From NCBI RefSeq assembly GCF_000801105.2, contig NC_079514.1, forward strand, positions 22,422,293 through 22,486,292: DNA of 64,000 nt, in the 5' to 3' direction. A program made the position numbers and the translations under genes. Numbering within the stretch: the stretch's first letter is position 1; every line of letters begins with the position of its first letter. Positions 9,242 to 20,647 of the stretch are shown piece after piece. The stretch is from Raphanus sativus. Its lineage: Eukaryota > Streptophyta > Magnoliopsida > Brassicales > Brassicaceae. The notes below the pieces were generated by a model. That model made no database searches and was not told the origin of the DNA. It saw only the letters and a program-made list of their open reading frames with translations.

Positions 9242-12200
9242 TTCTCCGCCACTTTAGATATCTCAGCTTCAACATCATTTAGAATCACTCCTCGATGACG
9301 CCTTCTTCTTCTAATATTATGTACTACCTCCGCTACAGTAGCATCTCTACTTATTCCCATCGCCATAACTCCACTCTCACCCACCAACTCATTGAGAATA
9401 CCCTTGTCAGACCACTTGTCAAACCAAAAGGATACACTAAGACCATTCCCCACTTCAATCATATAGAAAGATTTTGCAATCTCTCTAAGCTTCAACAGCT
9501 TCCTCCACATCCAAGAACCCATCTGAGAGTTATCTTTTAAATCCCAGAAGTTATGCCTTTTAAGCAAGTTGCATTTAATCCATTGGCCCCATAAAGAATC
9601 CCCTGATAACAACCTCCAAATTAGCTTAAGACTGTACACCATATTTATTTCTTTCAAGGCTCTGATACCAAGACCACCTTCAGTTTTGAGCTTACAAACA
9701 TCTTCCCACGCCACTTTAGCTCCAGTAACTTTAAGCTCAGGACCAGACCAGAGAAAAGAAGCACATAACTGCTCCACTTCCTTAATACACTTGCTTGGTA
9801 ATCGAAATACAGCCGCCCAGAAATTCGCAATACTCAATAGCACAGCTTTTATCAATAGCAAACGACCAGCGTAGGACAAGAATCTATGAGTCCAAGTGCA
9901 TATCTTACTTCTGATTTTCTCTACCAGTGGAAGATAGTCAGGCCTCCTCATTACTTTGGTCATAAGAGGTAACCCCAGGTATCTAACAGGAAGTAAACCC
10001 TCAGCAAATGGAAAATTTCTCAAGATTCTACTCCTTTCAACCTGAGAGACCCCAGCCATATAAACAGTAGATTTCTCTATGCTGATATTTAACCCTGACC
10101 ACCTTGCAAAATCATCAAAGACAGATAATGCGCCTTCTATAGACCTCTTTGTCCCCTCCACAAATACCATTAAATCATCAGCAAAGCATAAATGAGTTAA
10201 TGATATGGACTTACAACGAGGATGAAACGCAAATTTCTTCTCTTGAACTGCTCTGTCTATTTTATAGGAGATAATATTCATACACAGCACAAAAATGTAA
10301 GGCGATAAAGAACAGCCCTGCCTCATTCCTCTTGAACTCTGAAAATAGCCTGCAAGCTCTCCATTCACTTGTACAGAGAACGATGGAGTAGTGATGCATA
10401 ACCTGATCCAATGAATAATCTTCACTGGAATTCCCATAGCCTCCAAACTTCTCAGAACAAAGTCCCACTGCACTGAGTCAAAATCCTTTGATATGTCTAT
10501 TTTCATCACACACCGAGAACTGATGTCTTCTTTATGATAATCCTTAACTAACTCTGACGCCAATAGGACATTCTCCATCAGTAATCTGCCTTGGACGAAA
10601 GCAGATTGATTTGCAGATACAATTCTTGGTAGAAGCACTCTTAGACGGTTTGCAAGGATTTTCGAAACCACCTTATAGATTACATTACAGCAAGCAATAG
10701 GACGATAATCCCTCATCTCCATGGAGTCAATCTTCTTCGGCACTAAAGCAAGGATAGTTGAGTTTATCCCTTTCGGGAGAAAACCAAACTTAAAGACAGA
10801 TTGCACTGCTATAATAAAATCCTTAGCAATTATCGACAAAGAGGTTTTGAAAAATTCACAATGAAACCCGTCAGGACCAGGGGATTTGTTTGATGGCATT
10901 GCAAACAGAACTTTCCTGATCTCCTCGTTAGATACCTCTTCTTCCAACTTCAAACAGTCTTCCCCTGAACAACGAAAACTAATCAAATTCTCCAACTCCT
11001 CTACTGTAACTCCTTGATAGCTTCCAGGCCTGAGATTGAGAAGTTCTGAGAAGAATCGAACTGCTTCTTCTTTAGTATCAGCAGGCTTATTGACTGTATT
11101 ACCATTACTGCAACGAATTTCATGAATCGAATTTTGAGCTTTCCGAGTACGAATAGCATTGTGGAACATTTTATTGTTCATATCCCCAACGTCCAACCAG
11201 TGAAGTTTTGCACATTGCTTGAGATGATCCTCCTCCAAACCAGCAACATGAAGCCACTTCTCATAAGCCTCAGCCTCTTCTTTAACAACTTCATCACTCG
11301 GATTCAAAAGAGTATGCTTCTGCTTTTCACACATTGTTACATGTGCCTCCTTAGCTCTTCTAGACAAATTCCCCAGTTTCTCTCTTCCAAGCTCTTTGAT
11401 AAGCAGTTTTAGATTCTTTAGCTTTTTTGAGAATCTAAACATAGCTGAAGTAGAGTGAAATAATCTCGTTGTTCCTTCCCAATACTTCTTAACCATTGGA
11501 AGGAAACTTGGCAAGCTTCCTATGGCATTAACATACTTAAAAGGTCTTCTCAAAGCCTCAGTTGGTGGCAGAATTTGAATCTTGCAGCGTAGATGATCTG
11601 AACAACCACCTGGTTCTAAAACAGAGAAAGCATTTGAGAATCTCTGAAGAGCAACGTCATTCATTAACACTCTGTCCAGCTTCCTACAGATAACCCCTTC
11701 CTCTCGCTTATTACACCACGTGAATAATGGTCCCTGATACCCGATATCCGTAAATCGACAGTAGAGAACCATATGCTGAAATTCTCTCATCCCAACAGAA
11801 GTTCTACCAAGATTAGAGAAACCTGAACTTTCATCCACTTCTAAAATCTCGTTGAAATCTCCCATAATCATCCAAGCTTTGTTACCAAACAAAGGAGAAG
11901 TATGATGGTAACAAAGATCATCCCATAACTCTTTTCTCTCATCGGCAGAGTTACTCGCATAGATAAAAGAGCAGAAGAAATCCTCCTGACCTTTCAACCC
12001 CACTGAACAAGTAATCATCTGGTCAGTTTTGTAAACCGGCGTCATCCTTACCGAATCCTTCCACAGCAACCAGATTCTACCTCCTTGACTATGCTCATAG
12101 TTAGTCATATGTGACCAATCGCCGAACTCCATACTCAAAATTCTACTCCCCTTACCTTCTTTAACCCTTGTTTCCAAGATACACCCAAACTCCATATTGT

Positions 12201-12279
12201 TACTTCTTATCCACTCTTTGACAACGGAATGTTTCAAATGTTTGTTGAATCCGCGCACATTCCAGAAGAAACTCGCCAT
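9242..12279 (-). pseudogene. LINE ORF2 upstream part: endonuclease and reverse transcriptase, open for 1,012 codons
   Basis: Minus-strand ORF2 starting MASFFWNVRGFNK. Endonuclease motifs are NVRGFN (residue ~7), LETRVKEGK (~36), MGDFNE (~147) and CSDH (~230). Reverse-transcriptase motifs are SPGPDGF (~465), KIDISKDFDSVQW (the usual A of KAFD is D here), SRGMRQGCSLSPYIF and FADDLMVF (~700). The protein is truncated at the insertion point of the plus-strand LINE, after MNDTVEDI. Its zf-RVT tail is 5 kb away at 3630-4139. An open frame this long beside heavily broken relatives suggests that this LINE was the younger or less damaged one before interruption. Confidence 0.9.
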
Positions 12280-12283
12280 GGAT

Positions 12284-13592
12284 TTAGTTTTGTCGTCGAG
12301 AAGACCTTGTGCTCTTGACCTGATTAGGATCCTGAGCTTTAGCCTTCTGACCTTTCTTCCTTCCCCTTTGACCTCCTATCTTGCCTCTTCTCTGTTTTCA
12401 ACCTCATTCTGATCAACTGGTAAAAATTCTCCTTCCTCTCCATCTTCATTGAGAGCAGAGAACTTTGAAGCTGAAATCAGAAAATCCTCAGACTTATTTT
12501 GTATATTCTGAGAACGACCAGCTCTCCCTGGCGAGACCTCAGACCACTCATTATCCTGCTTCTCATCTTTTTTAGACTCTTCATCCTCAACATCGACACC
12601 ACTTTTTACACCACTGCTCTCACCACTATTCTTCGATACACAAACTTCACCACTTTTCTGCAACATTACCCCACTATCTGCTACATAGTCTTCCTCTTTA
12701 TCTTTCCCAAAGCTCCTCGGACTCTTTGAAACAGGACTTCCAGTTTGCTTCTTAGCTTTCCCTCTTAAAGCACACACCTTCTCACCATGACCCCATTTTC
12801 ACACATATTACATCTCGTAGGTAGCCACGGATAATAATACTTCACTGTGAATTGCTTGCCTTCTTTAGTAAACGTAATCTCCTTAGGTAGTACCTTAGAG
12901 GTATCTACCTTGACAAACACTTTGGCTTCCTCCAGGTTAGTGCAAGCAACAGTTTCCTGATGGAGCTTCACTGGGAACCCCACTGGACTGGTAACAAAAC
13001 TTAATCCCTCCCATGAGTACATATGGAGAGGGACTTTCTCCAAGTGAACCCACATAGGAATTGCATCATCCTCCTGTTTCTCACTCTCCACGGTTGGCGT
13101 CCATTTAGTAACCACCATTGGAACCCCTGCAATATTCCACATCCCACGTCGAATGATCTTTTCTCTGGCCTTAGGATTTGAAACCTTGAACCTCATAGTA
13201 GTAGCATTCACTTCATACACATCAACCTTTGTAGATTCATCACCATATTTCCATATCTTGTTGAGAGCTTTGTGAACCTTAGCGATATGAGGCGCCAGAT
13301 CCAGAAACTTCCCAACTACAAAATCTTCCCACAATGGCATAGCATTCTCGATGATCTCATCTGGAATCTCCACTGTGTGAATACCATCCTTCTCGATCAC
13401 CTCAACCTTGTGCTTCCTCAACGACTTCTTTTCATGAGCAACTTGAACCCAACTCGCCCCTGTCTTCCATTCTACTTGTTGTACAGATACTTTACGAGAC
13501 TCTTCTACCGTCGAAAACTCAATCGGAACCTCCTTATCACTATCTCCTCCCGGTGGAACCGACAAATCCGGCGGAATCGCCATATCCATCAC
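12284..13592 (-). pseudogene. LINE ORF1 of the host element, frameshifted in the zinc knuckle
   Basis: ORF1 starting at 13592 (MMDMAIPPDLSVPPGG) with the DUF4283-like core (TVEIPDEIIENAMPLWEDF, VVGKFLDLAPHIAKV, MWNIAGVPMVVTKW, VPLHMYSWEGLS). A frameshift near 12795 falls inside the zinc knuckle, so CNMC is followed out of frame by the WGHGEKVC part. The charged tail continues from 12777 in a second frame and meets a stop at 12376. The original end, by comparison with the plus-strand copy, is SSRRQN and a stop at 12286-12284, five bases before the ORF2 ATG at 12279. Confidence 0.85.
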
Positions 13593-13697
13593 TCAAAATC
13601 TCGAAATTCCAATCGCACTATTCGTCGCCAAGAAAATCGCTCTGTTCGAAACACAGCGTTTTCCTCTGTTTATCAGTTTTTCCGTATCTCTGACCCG
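13593..13697 (-). other. LINE 5' UTR
   Basis: About 105 bases upstream of the ORF1 ATG, including 'gcgattttcttggcgacg' and 'gcgatt' blocks similar to the leader of the plus-strand LINE (4140-4221). The outer end is inferred from the adjacent direct repeat. Confidence 0.5.
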
Positions 13698-14023
13698 TTT
13701 TATTAATTTGATTCAGTCACAAATGAGAATCATCCAGCTCACCTAAGCTTCTATTGAGAGATATCGATCCTGCAGATCACTATGCTAATTATGATAACAG
13801 CATTGGCCACAAACTAACTGGAGTGGCAAAAAAAATTGTTAATTGATCTCGAACAGCCTCCCACAACAGAGCATGCAGATTCTATTAGCTATGAACCGTC
13901 ATTCTTGGCTGATGAGTTTGTCTCCGAGCCTCATTACTGTTTCTTACAAGACATGAACTAGCTGGGAGAAGAGTGACTTGAGTATATTTTAAATAAATTT
14001 TATTAATTTGATTCAGTCACAAA
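13698..14023. repeat. 26-bp perfect direct repeat, 300-bp spacing
   Basis: The same 26 bases (starting TTTATTAATTTGATTCAG) occur at 13698-13723 and 13998-14023 without mismatch. The inner copy touches the LINE 5' end. The outer copy lies in the 3' flank of the LRR/ubiquitin-like gene and contains AATAAA on the minus strand. The length and perfect match are like a LINE-generated target duplication. Confidence 0.8.
13724..13997 (+). other. gene-like fragment between the direct repeats
   Basis: Plus-strand reading gives LLRDIDPADHYANYDNSIG and, after a break, EHADSISYEPSFLADEFVSE ending CFLQDMN and a stop at about 13960, followed by an A/T-rich end. The composition and open stretches look like the end of a real plant protein. 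I do not recognise the family. With the flanking 26-bp repeats, a 5'-truncated retroposed mRNA fragment is possible. Confidence 0.4.
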
Positions 14024-14110
14024 AGAGTATTTATATAAAACGGCCAGGGATGATGCAAGAGTTTGTGATGATGATTCATTCATTCATGACTCTCGAGTCA
14101 AAAAAACAGT

Positions 14111-15868
14111 TCACCAAGATTTATCAGCGCCTTCATCGAATTGGCCAGACCCGACAACCCTAAAATCAATCTGCTTCTGATGCTTCGTACGTCGTCTTTC
14201 ATCAAACTCACCCCATCCTTCCAACTGCAACAACAATCCAAACCATAGAAATACATGAACAGCGAGAGTCTGCATGTGTAAAATGAACTAAAAACAAACA
14301 AACAAACCTGGCGGAGAGATTCAACTGTTATCTCTGTGTTGTGGAGTCCTAATGTTGACAGCAGCAAACACATCTTGAATAAAACAGATGGTAGAGTCGT
14401 TAACCTCGTGTTGTTGAGCTCCAGCGTCTGAACACACAACTAAGTCTTCTTAAAAGCCCTCCCATGTGACAACAAGAGTATATAAGAAGGTGACTTCGGT
14501 TTACCTTTAGTTTACGCAGTTTTTTGACTGTCTCGGGCAGTTCTGATATCATATTCGCCGAAAGATCAACCTGAAACTTCCCAATTTTGAACGTTATTTG
14601 CCAAAAAAAAACCTAACTCTAAAGGATCTTAACCAAAGTAAAGCTGTTTGTTTACCTCCATGAGGAAGGAACAGTCTCCAATACTCTCAGGAAGGCTAGT
14701 TATCCTGTTATTGTTGGCTTTCAAGATCTCGAGCTGCGTAAGAAGTCCTATCTCATTAGGTAGCCTTGTCAACCTGTTGTTGGTCACATCAAGCTGTCTA
14801 AGTGACGTCAGTGAACCCACTTCTGATGGCACAACAGTTAGACTGCAAACACACAACAAACAAGAACTTCTATGAAAATGCTGTGTTTCCAGAAACAAAA
14901 AGTCACTATCTAACATTCAAAGCATAAGAGATTCACTTGTTATGGCTAAGGGAGAGAAGCATCAGACACTTTAGAGATGCTATCCCTTCCCATTGAATTG
15001 ATTCATCACACAAACCATTCCCTTGAAGAAACAGTTCCTACAAAAGAAAAGACACACTCATATCTAAAACCTTCACCAAACAGAAGAAGTTGAAACATAA
15101 GATAGCAACCGTTCTTACTTGTATAGGGACAAAAGAGCTGATTCGAGCAGGTACTTCTCGAATGAAGTTCTCACGAATGTGAAGCACTCTAGCTGCAGAT
15201 CCACATTCCCACACTTCTTCAGGTATTTCCTTTACCAACAACAAAACAAAACTTCAACACCAAACCAAAAACCACAATGTCTAAAACTAAAGCATGTACA
15301 TTACCTTCAAATTAGCTTAAGCTAAGGCAATAACTCCTGTAGATTTCCACCGGTCAGTACGGTTCTTGTCTACGTGAAGACCAGGTTTTGTCTGATCTAC
15401 AGTAGTTCTAGATATTGGCCTTGTACTAGCTTCCTTAAGCACTGGTCCTTCCTGTTCAATTTTTGAACACATAAACCTAAATTAGATTTAAATGAGAAAA
15501 CTTTAATGATTGAATCAAAAAATTAAGAAAACTGACCCCTTGATGAAGACCTTGAGAAGCCATTAACATGATCTTGGCACCATCTCCCACCAAAGATTGC
15601 TTCAGAGTCGAAGTCTCTACCAAGACCTTACCTTTGAATTTCAGGAAACGAAAAAAGTTTGGATTTTGAGTAAGACCCATCACGAGGATTTAGCTAAATA
15701 AAAAGATTTGAGATTGAAAAAAAAAAGGAGAAACCTTTGAAGATGAAGAACATTGGTGATGGGTTGAAGAAGAGACTTGAGGTCTTTGGTTGTAGCGTCA
15801 GGTGATACCGAAAGTGGTATGGATCTTCCTCCGAATTTGATCGTGAGCTTGATGGTGGATTCCGCCAT
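14111..15868 (-). pseudogene. LRR and ubiquitin-like domain protein gene (At2g30105-type), nonsense codon in exon 3
   Basis: A nine-exon plant gene for a small soluble protein with an N-terminal ubiquitin-like domain (MAESTIKLTIKFGGRSIPLS) and leucine-rich repeats. Exons as read: 15868-15735, about 15660-15537, 15451-15305, 15229-15119, 15037-14937, 14842-14656, 14570-14505, 14427-14308 and 14224-14111. LRR pieces include LRQLDVTNNRLTRLPNEIG and LEILKANNNRITSLPESIG. The C-terminus is QFDEGADKSW. Exons 4-9 have clean GT-AG borders and stay in frame. Two defects are visible: TAA at 15319-15317 in exon 3, where relatives have Gln (ALAQANLK), and no usable AG acceptor before exon 2. I read it as a recent pseudogene. 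Retention of the 3' exons allows an alternative truncated product. Confidence 0.85.
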
Positions 15869-15905
15869 TGTTGGAGCTTCGATTTGCTTCACCTTTTAGA
15901 TTAAA

Positions 15906-15931
15906 CTAGGTGTTTGGCCCGCCATTCGGGC
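15906..15931 (-). other. Helitron 3' terminus (hairpin plus CTAG)
   Basis: A stem of five GC pairs (GCCCG/CGGGC, loop AATGG on the minus strand), 7 bases, then CTAG and T. It lies 38 bases upstream of the ATG of the LRR/ubiquitin-like gene, so the insertion hit that gene's promoter or 5' UTR. Confidence 0.75.
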
Positions 15932-16059
15932 ATAATTATCTAACTAATATTTATTAATAAATGTATTATTAATTTAAAAACCAGCAAATTAAATATTGCC
16001 ATATACCTATAAACTCAATATTAAATTTAACATCAATTCTTTCTATATAATGCAGTCAT

Positions 16060-16063
<4 letters not shown>

Positions 16064-16104
<41 letters not shown>
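16064..16104. repeat. (AT)n microsatellite
   Basis: About 20 uninterrupted TA dinucleotides in an AT-rich stretch. Confidence 0.95.
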
Positions 16105-16110
<6 letters not shown>

Positions 16111-17878
16111 ATAAATAGAAATATGTAAATATTATAGAAATCTCATTATATTCAAATTTTGTTGTATTTTTTTAATTTTATTTTTTTCATCAACTATCAA
16201 GATCTTCAGTTATACTTATCAAAACATAGTTTATAATTATCAAAACCAGTAAATGATTATTAATTAATAATTTTTTGTTAGCAACTTAAACATACTTTTT
16301 AAATCTATAATTAAATCTAATCTATTCAAATAAAGTCCTATTTTTTATCTACTTATAAATGTTGTCATTTAGTTTTGGACCTATTAACATTTCCTTAGGA
16401 ATAAATATAATATCTCCTACAATTCAGTTACACAATATATCACTTTTAAGTATTATATTTTTCCTAATAGGCTAACAGATTTATATTAACCCATTACGTA
16501 CTAAATCAAAACAATCTTTTTTTTTTTATAAAAAAAATCAAAACAACTTCAACCTGTCGTAGAACTATACCATAAATATCACCATGAATCGTTTAAGACT
16601 TTCATTATTTATTTGTGGTTTACTATTTGATACATTTATTTATAGAAACATATACCTAAAAAAATAATTTAAAACAGGAAGACATGTTATGTTGACTACT
16701 TTCATATTTTTTTTTCTATAGCATAGGTAGGTTATATGTATTATTACATTTTATATACCACATTCACCGAATAAGAGTAGGTGTTCGGGTACCCATTCGA
16801 ATTTTGTTCGGATGTATTTGGGTTTAGAGTTTTCGGTGTTAAAGATTTTATCTCTGTTCGGGTATTTAAAATTTTAAGTTTGGGTTTTGTTCAGGCGTGG
16901 ATAACTCATTTAAATTATCTTAAATTTTTAGAATTCAGATATAAATTAAATTTCGCAAAATCTAAAAACAAAATAATATATAACATATAAATTTGAATAA
17001 TTTATGCCAAAATACCTAAACTTAACATAAAATTTGATTTGACTTGAATATTTGAATGGAGAATCAATAGATATTTTAAGTATTTTGGGGGGTTTGAGTA
17101 TTGTTTAGCTATTTGGATATTTACTTTGACTATTCGTATATATTTTAAAATATTTTAGATATATTCAAAATATTTTATACATTTCCTATATTTTTTTGAA
17201 TATTAAGTATAGAAATAGATAAAATATTCAGATATATAAATCTGATTCGGGTATATTCAGATATCCAAAATATTTTGGTTCGTATTGAGTTTGGTCCCGT
17301 TTATTTAGATACCAAGATTTTGAACCTGTTTGTATATTTAACCATTGTTGGTTTAGATTCAATACTATTTTTTCCAATTGGATTCGGTTCATTCTTTGGG
17401 TTCAGATTTTTGCCCAACACTACCGAAATTCTGTCCATAAATAAAACTGCTATATAAATATTAGTTAAAATCAGTTTTTTTTTGTCAGAAACATTACATA
17501 CTCATATAGTTAAAATCAGTTTACAATTATAAAAATTTGATATTCTTATATTTAGAAAAATTTATATCTTGCATATTCATGAGAAAACTAAAAGTATATA
17601 TATGAGAATTTTCGAAATTTAGGGTAAAATCACTTTAAAGTAAAAAATTATATGTTCGTACGGACAATTTTTATTTTCATAAATGTAATTTTGATATTAC
17701 AGTAATATTTTAAATTTATATTTATTGTTATATATTGTGTTTTATAAGACATTATTAATTTTTAGATGTTACTTTGTTATGAATCTTATTACATACTAAT
17801 ATATTTTTCGAGTTTAGTAAAATAAATTTATAATAAGAAATAATCATACAGAACATATATTACAAAATATGAATTTTT

Positions 17879-17985
17879 TTCAATTTCTACAGCTTATATC
17901 TAAATCTATTACTTTAAAATTTGGTATTTTTTCAACTTCTACAGCTTATATCTAAATCTATTACTTTAAAATTTGGTAAAATTAA
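17879..17985. repeat. two-copy ~54-bp tandem repeat
   Basis: The sequence from 'ctacagcttatatctaaatc' to 'ctttaaaatttggta' occurs twice in succession with one or two changes. It lies in AT-rich Helitron-like filler. Confidence 0.75.
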
Positions 17986-18691
17986 TTTAAAATTTCCAAA
18001 AAAATTAGATTTAAAATTTCCGAAAAAAAATTGGTAAAATCACTTGAAAATGACAACAATATCTAAATCTATTAATTTAGATTGAATTGATAAAAACTAT
18101 AAGTTGGTATACGAACATATACTTTTTATCACTTTAATCAAAAAATATGGTAAAGTCACTTTAAAATTTCTAAGAAATTCCACTAAGGGTAAAATCAACT
18201 TTAAATGTTTGAACTTTTAACATGAGAACAAAGAGACTAAAAATAACTTTGCAAAAAATAATACAGATATAAATAGATAGGTATTCTCACTCTTAAATAA
18301 TATCGTATACTTTTTTATATTTAATATAATCTCAATTATCCAAACAATCTAACTATTCAGTTCAACGGTTTTGGTAGCAATCCGACTGAATCACCTTAGT
18401 AATTGTCTACAAAACTAATTTATCGACACTTTCAAGAAACTAAAATAATTTAAATCACTATTAATTTATATCAAGTATATTAACAAAGGGTTATAAAGCC
18501 TAAATTAATAGAATAGATTATATATTCATTTCACTAAATTTTAGTTATCAACATATAGAATGGTGATATGAAATCGATAAAATCGATCCCAATAATAGTA
18601 ACACAAATCCAAAAACCAAATCTATAATCAAATATTTTTTAATCATAATAATTTTGTCTATTTTACGAACAAATATGAAAAAGAAACGTAA

Positions 18692-18710
18692 CCGCGGGTC
18701 AAAAATCTAG
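18692..18710 (+). other. Helitron 3' terminus, plus strand
   Basis: CCGCGG palindrome at 18692-18697, then 'gtcaaaaatCTAG' followed by T. This matches the end form of Arabidopsis/Brassica Helitrons. Its own 5' end was not found. Confidence 0.6.
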
Positions 18711-19644
18711 TTTCTTTTTAAAAACTGCATGGTTTCTAATGATATTTTATCAATATTTATATATATGCATTATACATATAATGATCATCATTATAATTAT
18801 TTTTTATGTTTTTATTTATTTTTTATTTTCTTTAACATTTTCTGATTCCTTATTCAGTTTCATTATTGTTTCTTAAACATCAGCGAAATGTATAAAACTA
18901 TATATGAGAATGATTGCAAATCAAACATGTAATAAAATAAAATATAAAAGTAATTTTTCGTATTTTTAACTCTCGTTGCTTCTGTAAATTTCTTTTGTAA
19001 ACTATTAATATGTATGAAATTATGAAAACATCAAAAACAATACTAAAATGATAAAAGTAAGTAAATAAAAATAATAATTAATAATTACTTAGAAAAAAAA
19101 ACTAAAAGATAAAGTAATTGAGATAATAATTACAAATATCTCTTTTGTTTAATAAATAAATATATTCACAGACTTATCTTATTATTTTAATCTATTTCCT
19201 TATAAAATAAAATAGATGATGATAATAATCATCATCAAATAATATCAAACACCATTAGGTAATTTTAAAGTAGTGTTTTGAAATCCGACCCATATCCGCG
19301 GTTGAACCGGTAAATCCGGTGATACAAGATAAATATGGTTTGAATTTTGTGAAACTCAATATTTAAAAGCCCAATAAAACTGGAAAATAACCACTAAAAC
19401 CCGTACATATTTATATTATGTTCCATATTTACTTCTAGATGTTTTTCCTGCACATGTGAGCATTATAGTTTTATAAATAGTTATATATGAATTATAAATT
19501 AGAAATATCAATCATTATAATTAATTATTATAAGTTGTTAGTTATTTTCATTATCTCCAATCTTTTCCTTTTCTGTTTTTATTTTTTTTCTATGAATAAA
19601 ATTATTTCTTTAACTACCAAGACGCAACTAAGTAAAATAAAAAT

Positions 19645-20121
19645 AAAAGTTAATGATAAACTTAGAAAAAATAAGTGATGATAATCATCGGATAACATCA
19701 AACATGATTAAGTAATATTAAATAAACTAATACCATTATACGTAGTTGTTTTTTTTTGAATAATTTAATATAATCAATTCATTAGTTAATTTAAATATAA
19801 TAAATAAATATATTAATTTATTAAGGGTATAATCGATATTAACCACCCTAACTTTTAACGTGAGAGCTCTGTTGCGAAAAAATAAAAGTTAATGATAAAC
19901 TTAGAAAAAATAAGTGATGATAATCATTGGATAACATCAAACATGATTAAGTAATATTAAATAAACTAATACCATCATACATAGTTGTTTTTTTTGGATA
20001 ATTTAATATAATCAATTCATTAGTTAATTTAAATATAATAAATAAATATATTAATTCATTAAGGGTATAATCGATATTAACCACCCTAACTTTTAACGTG
20101 AGAGCTCCGTTGCGAAAAATC
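19645..20121. repeat. 239-bp tandem duplication
   Basis: Two successive near-identical 239-bp units (19645-19883 and 19884-20121) that differ at a handful of bases. Both end in 'taacttttaacgtgagagct', the subterminal sequence of the Helitron 5' end, so the element start is internally duplicated. Confidence 0.85.
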
Positions 20122-20341
20122 ACTTCGCAAATAATAGTATAGATAGACTAGGTTTGTGTATTTAAAACTTAATTTATTTTATATTTACATTTATAATTTT
20201 TAAAAACGCTATAAATTACTATTTTAGTCGAAAATATAAAATAGTAATATTTAAGATGTTTTATTATTTTGGTCGGAAGGTAAAAATGTTATTATTACTG
20301 ATAACTCATTGTGTGCTTAACTATTAAATTATAATATATTT

Positions 20342-20647
20342 TTACCATCTCCAACCCACTTCTATATTTATCTATATATTTTCTTTTAAAATAGTAAAAC
20401 TCTATTATAAAGGTGGAATGCTCCAATTCATGCCTCTGTAATAGAGTTCTTTTATTTATAGAGAAAAATATGGAGAATTGCTTATTTCATCTCTAAATAT
20501 AGAAGCAAAAAAAGTAATATCCTTCTATATTTTCCTCTAAAATAGAAGACCTCTACTATAGAGTTATACAATGTAGCAAATCCACCTCTATAATAGAAAT
20601 CTCTATTTTAGAGAAAAATATAGAAGTATACATTAGAGATGCTCTAA
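20342..20647. mobile_element. MITE-like inverted repeat, ~305 bp
   Basis: Left end 'accatctccaacccacttct' and right end (reverse complement) 'agcatctctaatgtatactt' form imperfect terminal inverted repeats of about 26 bases. The body is built of 'ctctattatagaggt' and 'ttttctctaaaatagag' blocks in both orientations. Ends of the catctccaa type are common in Brassicaceae MITEs. No target duplication could be fixed. Confidence 0.6.

Larger units (their letters stand above)
3630..13697 (-). mobile_element. LINE (L1-type), host element split by a second LINE
   Basis: A minus-strand non-LTR retrotransposon. Its 5' UTR begins near 13697, ORF1 is 13592-12284 and ORF2 starts at 12279. ORF2 breaks off at 9242 and resumes at 4139, after a 5.1-kb plus-strand LINE. 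The resumed part ends at 3630, where gypsy sequence begins, so its own 3' end is lost. The endonuclease and RT motifs of ORF2 are present and the upstream 1,012 codons are open, which is unusual for a degraded locus. The 5' boundary was placed where similarity to LINE leader sequence stops and a 26-bp direct repeat begins. Confidence 0.88.
15906..20143 (-). mobile_element. Helitron-like element(s), possibly nested
   Basis: Minus-strand 3' end at 15906: hairpin GCCCG-loop-CGGGC (15931-15917), then 7 bases, then CTAG followed by T outside. Minus-strand 5' end at 20143: TCTATACTATTATTTGCGAA preceded by A, the classic Brassicaceae Helitron start. Insertion between A and T is satisfied at both ends. 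A second similar 5' start lies at 18277 and a plus-strand 3' end at 18710, so this may be two or three nested copies. There is no Rep/helicase coding, so it is non-autonomous. Inside it is AT-rich filler with 'ttcggatatttgggt'-type low-complexity DNA (16779-17440). No gene is seen. Confidence 0.65.

Noticed and set aside
13698..14023. The 26-bp repeats as the target duplication of the minus-strand LINE
   Set aside because: Both copies lie on the 5' side of that LINE. A true pair would flank both of its ends.
20342..20647. TTA target duplication for the MITE-like repeat
   Set aside because: The left side has TTA and the right side TAA, which is an inverted pair and not a direct repeat, so I did not claim a target duplication.
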